A DNA stretch of 64,000 nt from an uncultured Lachnospiraceae bacterium (GCA_947564735.1 CANOEC010000010.1:1-64000); one strand, 5' to 3'. Counted from the first letter of the stretch, positions 9,966-18,815 are shown. The notes: a model not told the origin generated them from the letters alone. Translations and numbers: made by a program.

Positions 9966-10793
9966 TCACTGCACAACCGCCTCATAACTTTCAAGCTTCC
10001 TGTTCAGCCTAATCATCTGGCGCACCACGGACACAATACCGATTGCGCATACGATACACCATATTTTAAAATACGCCGGCTGATAACAGTTAACATATCC
10101 GGAGCTGCCGACAAACGCCAATCCAGCCATCAGTACATACACTCCTACCGACGCACGCAGCAAAAATTCGCCCTGCCAATGCTGCATCATTTTAAACAGC
10201 AACGCCGTTGCCATCGTCATGGGAGTAAAGCCGTACACGAAAAGTCTCCCCAGCTCTGCCTCCGTACTGAAATGCAGACAGACAATGCATATCATTAAGA
10301 TAAATGAATGTATCACACAAAGCACTGACATGCGAATCATCACCGCACTTCGCAGCGAGTATTTCGTCGCATACTCAATTTCCAGCATACTCCGTTGATA
10401 TACCTTCGTCACTTCCTCAACCGTCAGCAGAATCAGCAGCGGCGGTAAAATGGAAACTACCACAAGAAGCGCATTCCCATTATCTTTTCCAAAAAGCTGC
10501 GCAACACCATGCCGCACCATGTAGTAAAACAGCGCCAGCCACGCCGCCTGCCAGACAAGACAGTATCTTCCGAGATATCCCACCTGTTCCAGCAAAAAGC
10601 TCCATACCGTTCCTCTGGCGCGGTATCCGAAAGCCGAATCCGCTACCTGCCGGAAGCTTCCACCCGCCATGTTCTCCTGCTGCCTTCCGGCTTGCAAAAT
10701 TTCCTGTATTCTTTGTTCTTTTTCCACCGGCACAATCTTTTCACATGCAGCCGCATACCGTTTTAGTCTTTTCTTCATTTTACGTTGTCCCAT
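9966..10793 (-). CDS. Membrane protein, possible anti-sigma partner of the ECF factor
   Basis: 275 aa. The N-terminal 75 residues are charged and cytosolic (MKKRLKRYAAACEKIVPVEK), followed by about six hydrophobic segments. It overlaps the sigma factor gene by 14 bp, the usual arrangement of a sigma factor with its membrane-bound antagonist, but it has no zinc-finger HXXXCXXC motif. The function is inferred only from position; it could instead be a second permease-like subunit of the ABC transporter encoded next. No family name recognised. Confidence 0.6.
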   Translation of the reverse strand: MGQRKMKKRLKRYAAACEKIVPVEKEQRIQEILQAGRQQENMAGGSFRQVADSAFGYRARGTVWSFLLEQVGYLGRYCLVWQAAWLALFYYMVRHGVAQLFGKDNGNALLVVVSILPPLLILLTVEEVTKVYQRSMLEIEYATKYSLRSAVMIRMSVLCVIHSFILMICIVCLHFSTEAELGRLFVYGFTPMTMATALLFKMMQHWQGEFLLRASVGVYVLMAGLAFVGSSGYVNCYQPAYFKIWCIVCAIGIVSVVRQMIRLNRKLESYEAVVQ

Positions 10794-11244
10794 GTGCGCC
10801 TCCTTCCATATCGGCTAACAGTTCCAAGCCTCTTTTGACCCTATACTTTGCAAGCGAGAGACTGATGGCAAGAACCGAAGCGATATCCTGATATGGCATA
10901 CTCTGAAAATACCGCAGTATCACCGCTTCCCGAAAGTCCTCCGGCAGAGTCATGACCATCTCCCTCATGATTACCGTCTCCTCCATGCGCTGTCCGGTTT
11001 CCTGCTCCGGAACCTGTTCCACTATGAGAGGCGTTTTTTTCTTGTAATGGTCATGGCATTTATTTCTGGCAATCGTATAAAGGTAATTCTTTGTCTTTCC
11101 CAAAGGACGGTATCCTTCATAGTGCTCAATAAAGCTTACAAAAGTATCCTGACACAAATCCTCCGCCACGGTACGGCTTCCCACATGATGATAACAGTAA
11201 CGGAATATCTCGTCATAATACTTCCGTATGATTTTCTCAAGCAC
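10780..11244 (-). CDS. ECF-type RNA polymerase sigma factor
   Basis: 154 aa with the two ECF domains: sigma-2 at about 5-70 (IFRYCYHHVG, AEDLCQDTFVSFIEH, NYLYTIARNKCHDHYK) and sigma-4 at about 95-145 (LPEDFREAVILRYFQSMPYQDIASVLAIS, helix-turn-helix). It begins with GTG behind a strong AAGGAGGTGA. First gene of an operon with a membrane protein and an ABC-2 exporter, so it probably controls that exporter and perhaps a wider envelope stress set. Confidence 0.9.
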   Translation of the reverse strand: MLEKIIRKYYDEIFRYCYHHVGSRTVAEDLCQDTFVSFIEHYEGYRPLGKTKNYLYTIARNKCHDHYKKKTPLIVEQVPEQETGQRMEETVIMREMVMTLPEDFREAVILRYFQSMPYQDIASVLAISLSLAKYRVKRGLELLADMEGGAHGTT

Positions 11245-11270
11245 AGGCTCACCTCCTTCTATCCCTGCCT

Positions 11271-11308
11271 CCTATCCTATATAACGAATGAGTGGATAGG
11301 AAAGTCAA
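11271..11308 (-). promoter_or_regulatory. Promoter with inverted repeat upstream of the ECF sigma operon
   Basis: On the minus strand TTGACT (11303-11308) is followed after 17 nt by GTTATA (11280-11285), about 35 nt before the GTG. A 7-bp inverted repeat CCTATCC/GGATAGG (11271-11277 and 11294-11300) brackets the -10 region and would suit a dimeric regulator. The operon therefore looks to have a sigma-A type promoter with an operator and not only ECF self-control. Confidence 0.45.
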
Positions 11309-11390
11309 ACCGTTTTATTTTTTGTACATTTAAAATATATTTTCTATATTATCACCAAAACTGAAAGCTGCTTTTATTTTATGGAATGAA

Positions 11391-11439
11391 TTGACTCTTT
11401 CAGAAAAAGTGTTATAATGTACTTGTACATTAAGTACAA
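11391..11439 (+). promoter_or_regulatory. Consensus promoter and likely GntR operator
   Basis: TTGACT at 11391-11396 and a perfect TATAAT at 11413-11418 with 16-nt spacing. Immediately downstream is the palindrome TTGTAC-ATTAA-GTACAA (11423-11439), overlapping the expected transcription start. YtrA-type GntR regulators repress their own GntR-ABC operons from sites in this position, so autoregulation is likely. Confidence 0.7.
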
Positions 11440-11459
11440 TTGGTGGCAAGAGGTGAAAA

Positions 11460-11517
11460 GGTTGAAAGAATTGCATTCTTTCAACCGCAAGTTTGCCGCC
11501 GTAAGGCACAAACTTGC
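11460..11517 (+). promoter_or_regulatory. Two consecutive leader hairpins before the GntR core
   Basis: A 12-bp perfect stem (11460-11471 with 11475-11486, 3-nt loop) is followed at once by a 9-bp stem (11487-11495 with 11509-11517). They lie between the good Shine-Dalgarno sequence AGAGGTG at 11450 and the start of GntR homology at 11546, and the reading frame runs open through both. Confidence 0.6.
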
Positions 11518-11545
11518 AGGCAGAGAAAGAGGCATAGTCATAAAA

Positions 11546-11923
11546 GTGGAAATCATTATCAGCAACAATGCTAATAAACCGATTTATGAACAAATCACAT
11601 CCCAAATCAAGGCGATGATAATGAGCGGCGAATTGCAGGCAGGTGACGCAATCCCCTCCATGCGGGCTTTGGCAAAGTCAATTCATGTAAGTGTCATTAC
11701 CGTTCAAAAAGCCTATGAGGACTTGCAAAGGGACGGATTTATCGAAACCACAATTGGCAGGGGAAGTTTTGTGTCAGCGCTGAACAAAGAATTTTATCAG
11801 GAGGAACAACAGCGTATTGCCGAAGAACATTTGCAGGCAGCGGCTGAAATAGGGAGAATGAGCAATCTCTCTCTTGAGAAGTTGACGGAATTGTTGACTT
11901 TATTTTATCGGGAAAACGAATAG
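11546..11923 (+). CDS. GntR-family transcriptional regulator, YtrA subfamily
   Basis: DNA-binding regulator with a winged helix at about residues 10-75 (PIYEQITSQIKAMIMSG, IPSMRALAKSIHVSVITVQKAY, GRGSFVS) and a short C-terminal dimerisation tail, the YtrA layout; about 125 aa from the GTG at 11546. That GTG is where family homology begins (EIIISNNANKPIYEQ) but has no close Shine-Dalgarno sequence. A TTG at 11462 with a good site would add 28 residues encoded across two hairpins, so the start is uncertain. It should repress its own operon with the following ABC transporter. Confidence 0.88.
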   Translation: MEIIISNNANKPIYEQITSQIKAMIMSGELQAGDAIPSMRALAKSIHVSVITVQKAYEDLQRDGFIETTIGRGSFVSALNKEFYQEEQQRIAEEHLQAAAEIGRMSNLSLEKLTELLTLFYRENE

Positions 11924-11955
11924 ATTAGTAAACATGCGCAGAAATGAGGAATCAC

Positions 11956-12822
11956 ATGGATCATATTTTAGAATTGCAACAGATATGCAAGACATTTCCA
12001 AAATCAAATTTTGTACTGGATAAGCTCTCTTTTTCATTGCCTTACGGAGCTATTCTAGGCTTTGTTGGCGAAAATGGCGCAGGTAAAACAACTACGATTG
12101 GCTGTATTTTAAATACCGTCAGCAAAGACAGCGGTGTGGTAAAACTATTTGGAAAAGAAATGCAGGATGCAGATACGGATATTCGAGAGAAAATAGGCGT
12201 GGTTTACGACGGAGATAATTTTCCCGGTTTTTTGACCGCAAAACAATTATCCCAAGTTATGGAGGGCATTTATAAACAATGGGATAACGGACTGTTTCAA
12301 AAGTATTTAGAGGATTTTCATTTGCCAGTTAGGCAAAAAATTAAAAACTATTCCAGAGGAATGACAATGAAACTGGCTATTGCAGCTGCTTTGTCACATC
12401 ACCCGCAATTATTGATTCTGGACGAGGCAACCAGCGGCTTAGACCCTATTATGCGTGATGAAATACTGGACGTTTTTCTTGAATTTGTGCAGGATGAAAG
12501 TCATTCCATTCTTCTATCCTCCCACATTACAAGTGATTTGGAAAAAATTGCGGATTATATTACATTCATCCATAACGGGAAATTGATTATGACGGTATCC
12601 AAAAACGATTTGGTATATCATTATGCTGTCATGCGCTGCAAAAAAAGCCAATTTCTTGCACTAGACCCCGCTGATATAATCGCCTACCGGAAACGGGATT
12701 ATCAGATTGATGTTCTGGTTGCCCATGGAAAAGAAGCACAACGGAAATATAAAGACACTGTCGTAGACCATGTTTCCATTGATGAAATCATGTTGTTATT
12801 GGTAAAGGGAGAACGGGTATGA
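11956..12822 (+). CDS. ABC transporter ATP-binding protein (YtrB/BcrA-like)
   Basis: 288-aa ATPase; Walker A GENGAGKTT, Q-loop region VVYDGDNFPGF, signature YSRGMTMKLA, Walker B LLILDEATSGLDP and switch His in SSHITSDLEK. The ATG at 11956 is chosen because GAGG stands six bases upstream; the ATG at 11944 lacks one. The Glu-Ala-Thr-Ser D-loop variation is common in this subfamily. It overlaps the permease gene by 4 bp and belongs to the GntR operon. Confidence 0.9.
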   Translation: MDHILELQQICKTFPKSNFVLDKLSFSLPYGAILGFVGENGAGKTTTIGCILNTVSKDSGVVKLFGKEMQDADTDIREKIGVVYDGDNFPGFLTAKQLSQVMEGIYKQWDNGLFQKYLEDFHLPVRQKIKNYSRGMTMKLAIAAALSHHPQLLILDEATSGLDPIMRDEILDVFLEFVQDESHSILLSSHITSDLEKIADYITFIHNGKLIMTVSKNDLVYHYAVMRCKKSQFLALDPADIIAYRKRDYQIDVLVAHGKEAQRKYKDTVVDHVSIDEIMLLLVKGERV

Positions 12823-13463
12823 AAGGCTTAATGAAAAATAATTTTTTTGCCGTATATGCAAATGCAAAAGCTTTTTTCATTTTTATGTGCATATTGGGAA
12901 TTTTTGTTGTTGCGGTTATCAGCCAGCCGCTTTTGATAGGTTATGCTCTGTTAAGTATGGTCGGTTTTTCAGTAAATGCGATTACCGGCATAAAAAGGGA
13001 GTATGTTTCAAAATGGGGAAAATACAAATTGACTTTGCCAGTTCAAAGGACTGCCATTATAAAGAGTTACTTCATCAGCCAGCTGCTATGGCTGCTTGTC
13101 GGAACATTGTATGCCGGGATAGTTATAAGCCTGTCTTGGGCATTACACGGCTGTCCTTTTGATAAGAGCATTGACATAGTTTCAATATTTGCATTGGGAA
13201 TTTGCGTGAGCAATTTTACCAGCGCATTGTTCTTTCCCCTATTTTATTTGGGCGGCGAAGAAAAAAGCGATGTATTTTTAATCATCAGCCTGCTTTGCGG
13301 AATCGGCGCTGCCATGGGAATTATCAGCGTGCTTAATTTTTATTTACCGCCTGGCATAACGACCATTTTAGTGGGTGCGGCTGTTTTGCTTCTATGTTCC
13401 CTGCTGGTATTTGCTTTATCCTATCCGCTGACTGTGGGAATTTATCGTAAAAGGGATTACTAA
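12819..13463 (+). CDS. ABC-2 transporter permease (small, YtrC/D-like)
   Basis: 214-aa membrane protein with six predicted helices: about 15-35, 38-58, 85-110, 120-145, 150-170 and 180-205. The segment KREYVSKWGKYKLTLPVQRT between helices 2 and 3 is typical of the ABC2_membrane_5 family, which partners ATPases in GntR-regulated operons. The start overlaps the ATPase stop. The substrate is unknown. Converges with the 13497-15962 pair, leaving 33 bp. Confidence 0.82.
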   Translation: MKGLMKNNFFAVYANAKAFFIFMCILGIFVVAVISQPLLIGYALLSMVGFSVNAITGIKREYVSKWGKYKLTLPVQRTAIIKSYFISQLLWLLVGTLYAGIVISLSWALHGCPFDKSIDIVSIFALGICVSNFTSALFFPLFYLGGEEKSDVFLIISLLCGIGAAMGIISVLNFYLPPGITTILVGAAVLLLCSLLVFALSYPLTVGIYRKRDY

Positions 13464-13496
13464 CCTTCTTCGCCTGCAATATGATATAAGAAATTG

Positions 13497-14849
13497 TCAA
13501 AACGGAACTGGAAAAGTGCCGCGGCACGTTCCCATCGAGTGGTCTATATACCGTTTACTCATAGCGCTAACAATTCCAAAATAGCAACTATAGAAAAATA
13601 GAATGCACACTCCAAACTCACCCGTTAATTTGAACAAAATATTATTCAAGGAAACCGGCAAAATGAAGTTCATTTTTTCATTCAGCAGCGGTATGCAGAA
13701 TAAAATAATCAAGAAAGCCATTATCATTGGAGAAGTCAGTTTCATTGCTATCTGCTGATTCACAAGTCTTGCTATCTGTTCCCTACTTTTTCCCATACAG
13801 CGCATAATCCGATTGTTTTTTGAATTTTGTCTGACCTCTATCATCAGCTGCAGAGATAATATTGAAAAATAAATAACCAAAAACACGATACAGATGCTTA
13901 TTTGTGAAGTTCCCATCCACTGCTGCACAGCCGTATCAAACAGCTCAAATTCCGGTTGCAGCATCAATATTCCCGTCACAAAAGAACAGCCGGAAAATAA
14001 AAAACATACGCAAAAAACAGCATTCATCACAGCTGCCGTCTTAAAATTTGACGTTACATTTGCCGTAATATATAGTCTGTCTTTTTGATATATTCCAACG
14101 GATTTCATTCGCCTGTACGCATATAAATAGCCAAACGCCCATTTGTAAAAGGAAAAGACAGATATTAACAAGGGTATTGCTACAACAGATATGGGATAAA
14201 CCATATACTCTCCCGGCAAAAAAACAATGCCACAAACACAGCCAATCAGGCACGTAAAACACAAAGTGAAGAGAATGCCCCATTTTTTATAATTTCCTGT
14301 ATTTTTTGCACCTTGATTGCGGTTTCTTTCATACATCAGTTCCCTTATTTGCAGCTTATTTATGCGTTGCCTCAGATGAAAAGAGCACACGGCTTCAATA
14401 AGGCAAAAAAACAGAAACGTGTAGAACATACTTTTAACATAAAGGAATCCGCAATGTTTCATTTCATGCAGCGGCTCGCGGAAATACCAAAATCCATATA
14501 CGGAAAAACCGATTGTTGCTCCTGCTATATAACAGCAAAAACCAATCAATAGGACTTCGCATAGGAATAGCCGGGTCAATTTCTTTTTTTCCATACCCAA
14601 TAGTAAATAGTTTGCAAATTCTTTTGCCCGCTGCTTTAGCATGAAAGTATCTATATATCCGACTAAAGCGATTTGAATGGCTGCGATTAACAATGGCAGG
14701 GAAATTACTTGAAAACCGGCTAGTTCTCCTATAATTGCTATACAATTAGATACCTCTATCATCGCCAAAAGGACGGTCATGACAGCAACGTATAAAAGGT
14801 AATTTATAAAAGACCGCTTGGCGTTGCGAATTGACAATTTCAAATACAT
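13497..14849 (-). CDS. FtsX-like ABC transporter permease (BceB/MacB type)
   Basis: 450-aa protein with roughly ten hydrophobic segments in two halves. LKLSIRNAKRSFINYLLY at the N-terminus is the family's signature entry helix. The FtsX core around 45-150 (LKQRAKEFANYLLLGMEKKKL) is repeated near 335-400 (NSKNNRIMRCMGKSREQI). The start directly abuts the stop of the upstream HTH-ATPase fusion and uses a Shine-Dalgarno sequence inside it, so the two are translationally coupled. Such pairs often serve peptide-antibiotic sensing or resistance; the substrate here is unknown. Confidence 0.82.
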   Translation of the reverse strand: MYLKLSIRNAKRSFINYLLYVAVMTVLLAMIEVSNCIAIIGELAGFQVISLPLLIAAIQIALVGYIDTFMLKQRAKEFANYLLLGMEKKKLTRLFLCEVLLIGFCCYIAGATIGFSVYGFWYFREPLHEMKHCGFLYVKSMFYTFLFFCLIEAVCSFHLRQRINKLQIRELMYERNRNQGAKNTGNYKKWGILFTLCFTCLIGCVCGIVFLPGEYMVYPISVVAIPLLISVFSFYKWAFGYLYAYRRMKSVGIYQKDRLYITANVTSNFKTAAVMNAVFCVCFLFSGCSFVTGILMLQPEFELFDTAVQQWMGTSQISICIVFLVIYFSILSLQLMIEVRQNSKNNRIMRCMGKSREQIARLVNQQIAMKLTSPMIMAFLIILFCIPLLNEKMNFILPVSLNNILFKLTGEFGVCILFFYSCYFGIVSAMSKRYIDHSMGTCRGTFPVPF

Positions 14850-15962
14850 CTAGCCTTCTCCCCCTATCCATTCTATTTTCTTCAAAATCTCCGCGAAAAA
14901 AGTCTGTTTATTTTCCTGTTCCCGATTTAAGGCAGCTTTTATTTCGCCGTCTTTCATAAACAAAATCCTGTCACAATAGCTGGCTGCCATGACATCATGT
15001 GTAACCATCAATATGGTTGCGCCATATTCCCTGCAAAGCATAGCAAGGGTGTCTAAAAGCTGTCTTGCCGCATGGGAATCTAATGCCCCGGTTGGCTCAT
15101 CCGCAAGTATCATATCCGGATTTACCACGAGCGCACGGGCGCAGGCGCAGCGTTGCCGCTGTCCTCCCGACACCTCATATGGGAATTTATCTAATATTGC
15201 CGATATATCCAGCTTTTGTGCCAAACTTTGAATCATTGGGCGAATGCTTTCTTTGGAAACCTCTTTAATTGTCAGAGCAAGCGCAATATTTTCATAGATA
15301 GTCAGAGTTTCAAGCAGATTGTATTCTTGGAAAATAAAGCCTAAATGCCTGCGGCGAAATTCTGCGGCAGCTTCTTCCGGCATATCTACTATATTTTGCC
15401 CGCTTATCCGTATCGTCCCGTTTGTCGGCTTGTCTATTGTGGCTATTAAATTAAGCAGTGTTGTTTTCCCAGAACCGGAAGCCCCCATGATGCCAACAAA
15501 ACTGCCGTGCGGTATCTGAAAGCTTACGTCATTTACAGCTAGTACACAATTATTTTCCGTTTCGTGTTCTTCCGAAACATTTTCGTGTCCTGCCAAAACA
15601 TTCTCATAGAGCTTGGAAACATTTTCAACCTCCAAAACGTTTTGTGATGCTGTATCACATGCTTTTGATTCCCATTTATCATGTCCTAACCAATTTGTAA
15701 TGACGTCCATAAGTACCTCATCTGCCTTTTCTTTCAACCTCTCTTCTGCAATGCACTCACCCGCAAATAGTTCATTCAAAGTAATGTCTAAAAGAGTACA
15801 TAAAGGCATAAACAAAGACAAATCCGGCATAGAACGTCCTGTTTCCCATTTTGAAACAGCTTTATCGGTGATTTTCAGTTTTTCTGCTAACTGGCTCTGC
15901 GTCCACCCCTTTGCTTTCCGGCGTTCGGAAATAAACGCTCCAATCTTAACTTGATTCATCAT
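14850..15962 (-). CDS. XRE-type HTH domain fused to an ABC ATPase
   Basis: 370 aa. Residues about 8-65 are a Cro/XRE helix-turn-helix (IGAFISERRKAKGWTQSQLA, DKAVSKWETGRSMP). After a linker at about 70-140, residues 112-350 form a MacB/BceA-type ATPase: Walker A GASGSGKTT, Q-loop IFQEYNLL, signature VSGGQRQR, Walker B MILADEPTGALDS, switch His VTHDV. All motifs for DNA binding and ATP hydrolysis look intact. A GGAGG site precedes the MMNQ start. The fusion suggests a transporter ATPase that also senses or regulates transcription, presumably of its own operon. Confidence 0.9.
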   Translation of the reverse strand: MMNQVKIGAFISERRKAKGWTQSQLAEKLKITDKAVSKWETGRSMPDLSLFMPLCTLLDITLNELFAGECIAEERLKEKADEVLMDVITNWLGHDKWESKACDTASQNVLEVENVSKLYENVLAGHENVSEEHETENNCVLAVNDVSFQIPHGSFVGIMGASGSGKTTLLNLIATIDKPTNGTIRISGQNIVDMPEEAAAEFRRRHLGFIFQEYNLLETLTIYENIALALTIKEVSKESIRPMIQSLAQKLDISAILDKFPYEVSGGQRQRCACARALVVNPDMILADEPTGALDSHAARQLLDTLAMLCREYGATILMVTHDVMAASYCDRILFMKDGEIKAALNREQENKQTFFAEILKKIEWIGGEG

Positions 15963-16248
15963 TCAGCCCTCCTCCTGCTTGCAGTAAATTATATAAATCC
16001 GGCATAAAAATGAACACCTACCAGCGGTAGAGTTGGATAAAATTGGGCTTTTTGCCTCTGCTGAAATACCTTCGTTGGTCTATCTGCACCGTTACAATAG
16101 AAAACTATCCTATTTGATTTTCGGCATAAATCGCGTATAATAACAGATTATTTCTTTTGGGTATACAGAAGAGGAACTTGCAAAAGTAAAGAGCATGTTG
16201 TGTGTCAATGCATGACAGGGTTTGTTCCCCGGTTTTACAGAAATAATT

Positions 16249-16287
16249 TATAGGCAGATACGATACTGTTCATTGTATCTGCCTATA
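16249..16287. repeat. 13-bp perfect stem-loop
   Basis: TATAGGCAGATAC at 16249-16261 pairs with 16275-16287 around a 13-nt loop. No long T-run on either side, so a regulatory or terminator role is undecided. Confidence 0.5.
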
Positions 16288-16671
16288 TTATCCTTGAAAA
16301 TACCTGCTCTTCCCCTGCAGTAGTTACTTGTACTGGTAAAGGAACCATTCCATTGCCTTTATATCAGACAAAAAATTCCTACCCCGATGATTCCCCACGA
16401 AAATATCCGCATACAATTGTTCTGCATTTACAATCAGAGAGATATTGTCAAGTGTATTTGTAAACTTTTCTCATAGAACAAGTTCTAAATTCATATAAAG
16501 CGGTACTTGTTGATGCTATATTATTTCATTATTAGTACCGATAATCTCTAAACGAACAAAATTCCGTAGTGATTATAATCACTCTAATTCAATAAACCAC
16601 TACTCCCCATAGCAACCATAAGATCAAATGCTTTGAGCATATCTCAAAACATGAGATACCCGACATAAAAG

Positions 16672-16710
16672 GGTGAATTGCATTGAAGTTTTACTTCTCT
16701 ACAATTCACC
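16672..16710 (-). terminator. Likely terminator of the redox operon
   Basis: GGTGAATTG/CAATTCACC arms (16672-16680 and 16702-16710) enclose a second small stem GAAGT/ACTTC. On the minus strand the structure is followed by TTTT and lies about 90 nt after the end of the last operon gene at 16800. Confidence 0.55.
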
Positions 16711-16799
16711 TTGATATGTAACGATTCAGACAATTTCTTTTTTGAATACTATATTATTTCTGAAAATTCTGTTATTTACCTTAAAATTATCTACTCATT

Positions 16800-17918
16800 T
16801 TATTTTTTCTTAAAATAGTTATTGATTTGCTCCATTCTTTCCATCTGCTCTACATGAAATGGGCAGCGGGAATTGCAATGTCCACATTTCATACATTGAT
16901 CTGCCTTTACTTCCAGTTTATGGTAATGCTCATGCGCCAGCTTATCGCCAGCAACAGCAAGATCATAGTATTTATTGATAAGTCCTATATTTAATCCGGC
17001 AGGACAAGGCGCACAATGATTGCAGTAAACACAATGCCCTTCCGCATCATGTGGCGCAAATGTCCCTATAACAGAATAATCCTTTTCTTCTTGTGGTGCC
17101 ACGCAGAAAGAAAGTATTTTTTGTAAATCTGCTTTACCTCGTACTCCAAGCAAAACAGTCAACACACCCGGCTTATCCAAAGCATATTGAATACATTGAT
17201 TTTTTGTCAATTCTTTCTCAAAGGGAGATGTTCTTGCATCTAAGAGCTGTCCGCCGCTAAAAGCTTTCATCACGGAAATGCCTACGCCTTCTGCTTCGCA
17301 ACGGCGATACAATGCCATTCGCTCAGCTACACTGCCTACCGCATAGCTGTCCGTTGCATAATCCAGTTCTCCACCAGCATAGTCATAAGCAGGATTGATG
17401 CTAAACATCAGCATATCGAGTATCCCCATATCTAATACTTGGTTTACAAGTTTGGGCGTATGAGAAGACAGCCCAATATGACGTACAACTCCCTGTTTCT
17501 TCAAACGCAGGAGATAATCAATAATGCCATTCTTCTCTATCATCCTTAAATCAGATTCTCCATCAATACAGTGTATGAATCCAAAATCAATATAGTCTGT
17601 CTTTAATGTGCTTAGCTGCCAGTCCACGGAGCATTTCACTGTATCAAGATCTGCCGTCCATCCATACATCCCACCGCTATAATTAGCTCCGAAATGTATT
17701 TGAAAATACACTTTATCCCGGCAATCAGAAATTGCACGTCCATAAGCCGAAAATGGTTTTGCCTCTGAAGAAGCCATATCAAAATAGTTGATGCCGTTTT
17801 CCACCGCTGTCCGAATGGTTTCTTCAATTTCTTTATCATCCGCTGTTTGAATAGAGCTTGTTCCAATCCCTAATATACTTATTTTCTCCCCACCGTGCGG
17901 CAATGTACGATACTCCAT
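16800..17918 (-). CDS. Aldo/keto reductase with C-terminal double 4Fe-4S domain
   Basis: 372 aa. Residues 1-270 form an AKR barrel (GIGTSSIQTADDKEIEE, the DMASSEA region where the catalytic Asp/Tyr normally sits, FGFIHCIDG, SSHTP). Residues 290-365 carry two ferredoxin-type clusters: CVYCNHCAPCP and CMKCGHCNSRCP. This AKR-ferredoxin class is common in anaerobes, where electrons may come from iron-sulphur donors as well as NAD(P)H. Last gene of the redox operon, 11 nt after another AKR. Substrate unknown. Confidence 0.88.
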   Translation of the reverse strand: MEYRTLPHGGEKISILGIGTSSIQTADDKEIEETIRTAVENGINYFDMASSEAKPFSAYGRAISDCRDKVYFQIHFGANYSGGMYGWTADLDTVKCSVDWQLSTLKTDYIDFGFIHCIDGESDLRMIEKNGIIDYLLRLKKQGVVRHIGLSSHTPKLVNQVLDMGILDMLMFSINPAYDYAGGELDYATDSYAVGSVAERMALYRRCEAEGVGISVMKAFSGGQLLDARTSPFEKELTKNQCIQYALDKPGVLTVLLGVRGKADLQKILSFCVAPQEEKDYSVIGTFAPHDAEGHCVYCNHCAPCPAGLNIGLINKYYDLAVAGDKLAHEHYHKLEVKADQCMKCGHCNSRCPFHVEQMERMEQINNYFKKK

Positions 17919-17929
17919 AAACTATCCTC

Positions 17930-18787
17930 TCACTTTCCGCTGAACACAGGGAACACGCTATGCTCACCGTAATTTTTGATATGCTCCATATTTTTAAGAT
18001 TTTCCATATCCGCATCCGATATAACAAAGTCCACCCCTGTATTTTCTTTCATGTGTACTGGTGATGACGTTTTTGGAAGAGGAACCGTGCCAAGTTGCAA
18101 GCAATACCGGATACATAATTGTGCCACTGTCACTCCATATTTCTTTGCCATTTCTTCAATATGGGGGTGTGCTAATATAACACCATGAGCTACGGGAGAA
18201 TATGCCTCAACCACCATTCCTTTACTTTTTGAATATTCAATCAAATCAAACGGTGTGTTGCTAATATGTATTAACAACTGGTTTACCATAGGTATAATCC
18301 GACAGTCAGCCACCAGATTGTCTATATCTTCTTTTTTGAAATTAGAAATGCCGATAGAGCGTATTTTTCCCACCTTATATGCATCTTCCAACGCCCGCCA
18401 TGCAGCCCGGTTTCCGTCAACATAATCGCCGCCTCGGAAATCTGCCCAAGGCTGTGGCGCATGAATCAGCATAAGATCAATGTAATCCACATCCATCAGT
18501 TTTAAGGAGTTGTCAATAGAGGAAACCGCTTCTTTATAACTTTTTACCTCTGCCGCCAATTTAGTTGTCACAAATAATTCCTCTCTTGGAATTCCACAGG
18601 TACGGATGCCTTCTCCCACACCCCGTTCATTTCTATAAGCCTGCGCCGTATCAAAATGACGGTAACCAAACGCCACAGCATCCCGAACTGCCTGCGCTAC
18701 CTTGTCATCATCTATAAACCATGTGCCAAGTCCCATCTTTGGAATTTCTACACCATTTTTCATATTATAGCTTTTATCCATAATCAT
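17930..18787 (-). CDS. Aldo/keto reductase (AKR family, 2,5-diketo-gluconate reductase-like)
   Basis: NADPH-dependent carbonyl reductase, about 285 aa from the ATG at 18787, chosen for the AAAGGA upstream and because the protein then begins MIMDKSYNMKNGVEIPKMGL. The catalytic tetrad is visible: Asp and Tyr in HFDTAQAYRNE, Lys in FVTTKLAAE, His in LMLIHAPQPW. The C-terminal cofactor segment around PLPKTSSPVHMKENTG matches the family. Cytoplasmic. Lies between the CMD-cupin gene and the Fe-S AKR, suggesting consecutive steps or shared inducer. Substrate not predictable. Confidence 0.9.
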   Translation of the reverse strand: MIMDKSYNMKNGVEIPKMGLGTWFIDDDKVAQAVRDAVAFGYRHFDTAQAYRNERGVGEGIRTCGIPREELFVTTKLAAEVKSYKEAVSSIDNSLKLMDVDYIDLMLIHAPQPWADFRGGDYVDGNRAAWRALEDAYKVGKIRSIGISNFKKEDIDNLVADCRIIPMVNQLLIHISNTPFDLIEYSKSKGMVVEAYSPVAHGVILAHPHIEEMAKKYGVTVAQLCIRYCLQLGTVPLPKTSSPVHMKENTGVDFVISDADMENLKNMEHIKNYGEHSVFPVFSGK

Positions 18788-18815
18788 AATAAAATTTTCC
18801 CTTTCCTTTTCCCTT

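Larger units (their letters stand above)
15963..16799. other. 837-bp gene-poor intergenic region
   Basis: No gene-sized frame found on either strand. It contains the upstream region of the XRE-ABC gene (a TATAAT-like hexamer near 15990 on the minus strand), a 13-bp stem at 16249-16287, a terminator-like stem at 16672-16710 for the redox operon, and a 48-codon open stretch on the minus strand (about 16324-16470, ending FLSDIKAMEWFLYQYK) without a start, possibly the tail of a lost gene. The sequence is noticeably AT-rich. Confidence 0.5.

Noticed and set aside
10304-10891. 195-codon plus-strand frame opposite the ECF-sigma membrane protein
   Set aside because: Composition is that of an antisense shadow (Ser/Pro-rich); the minus strand has well-defined genes here.
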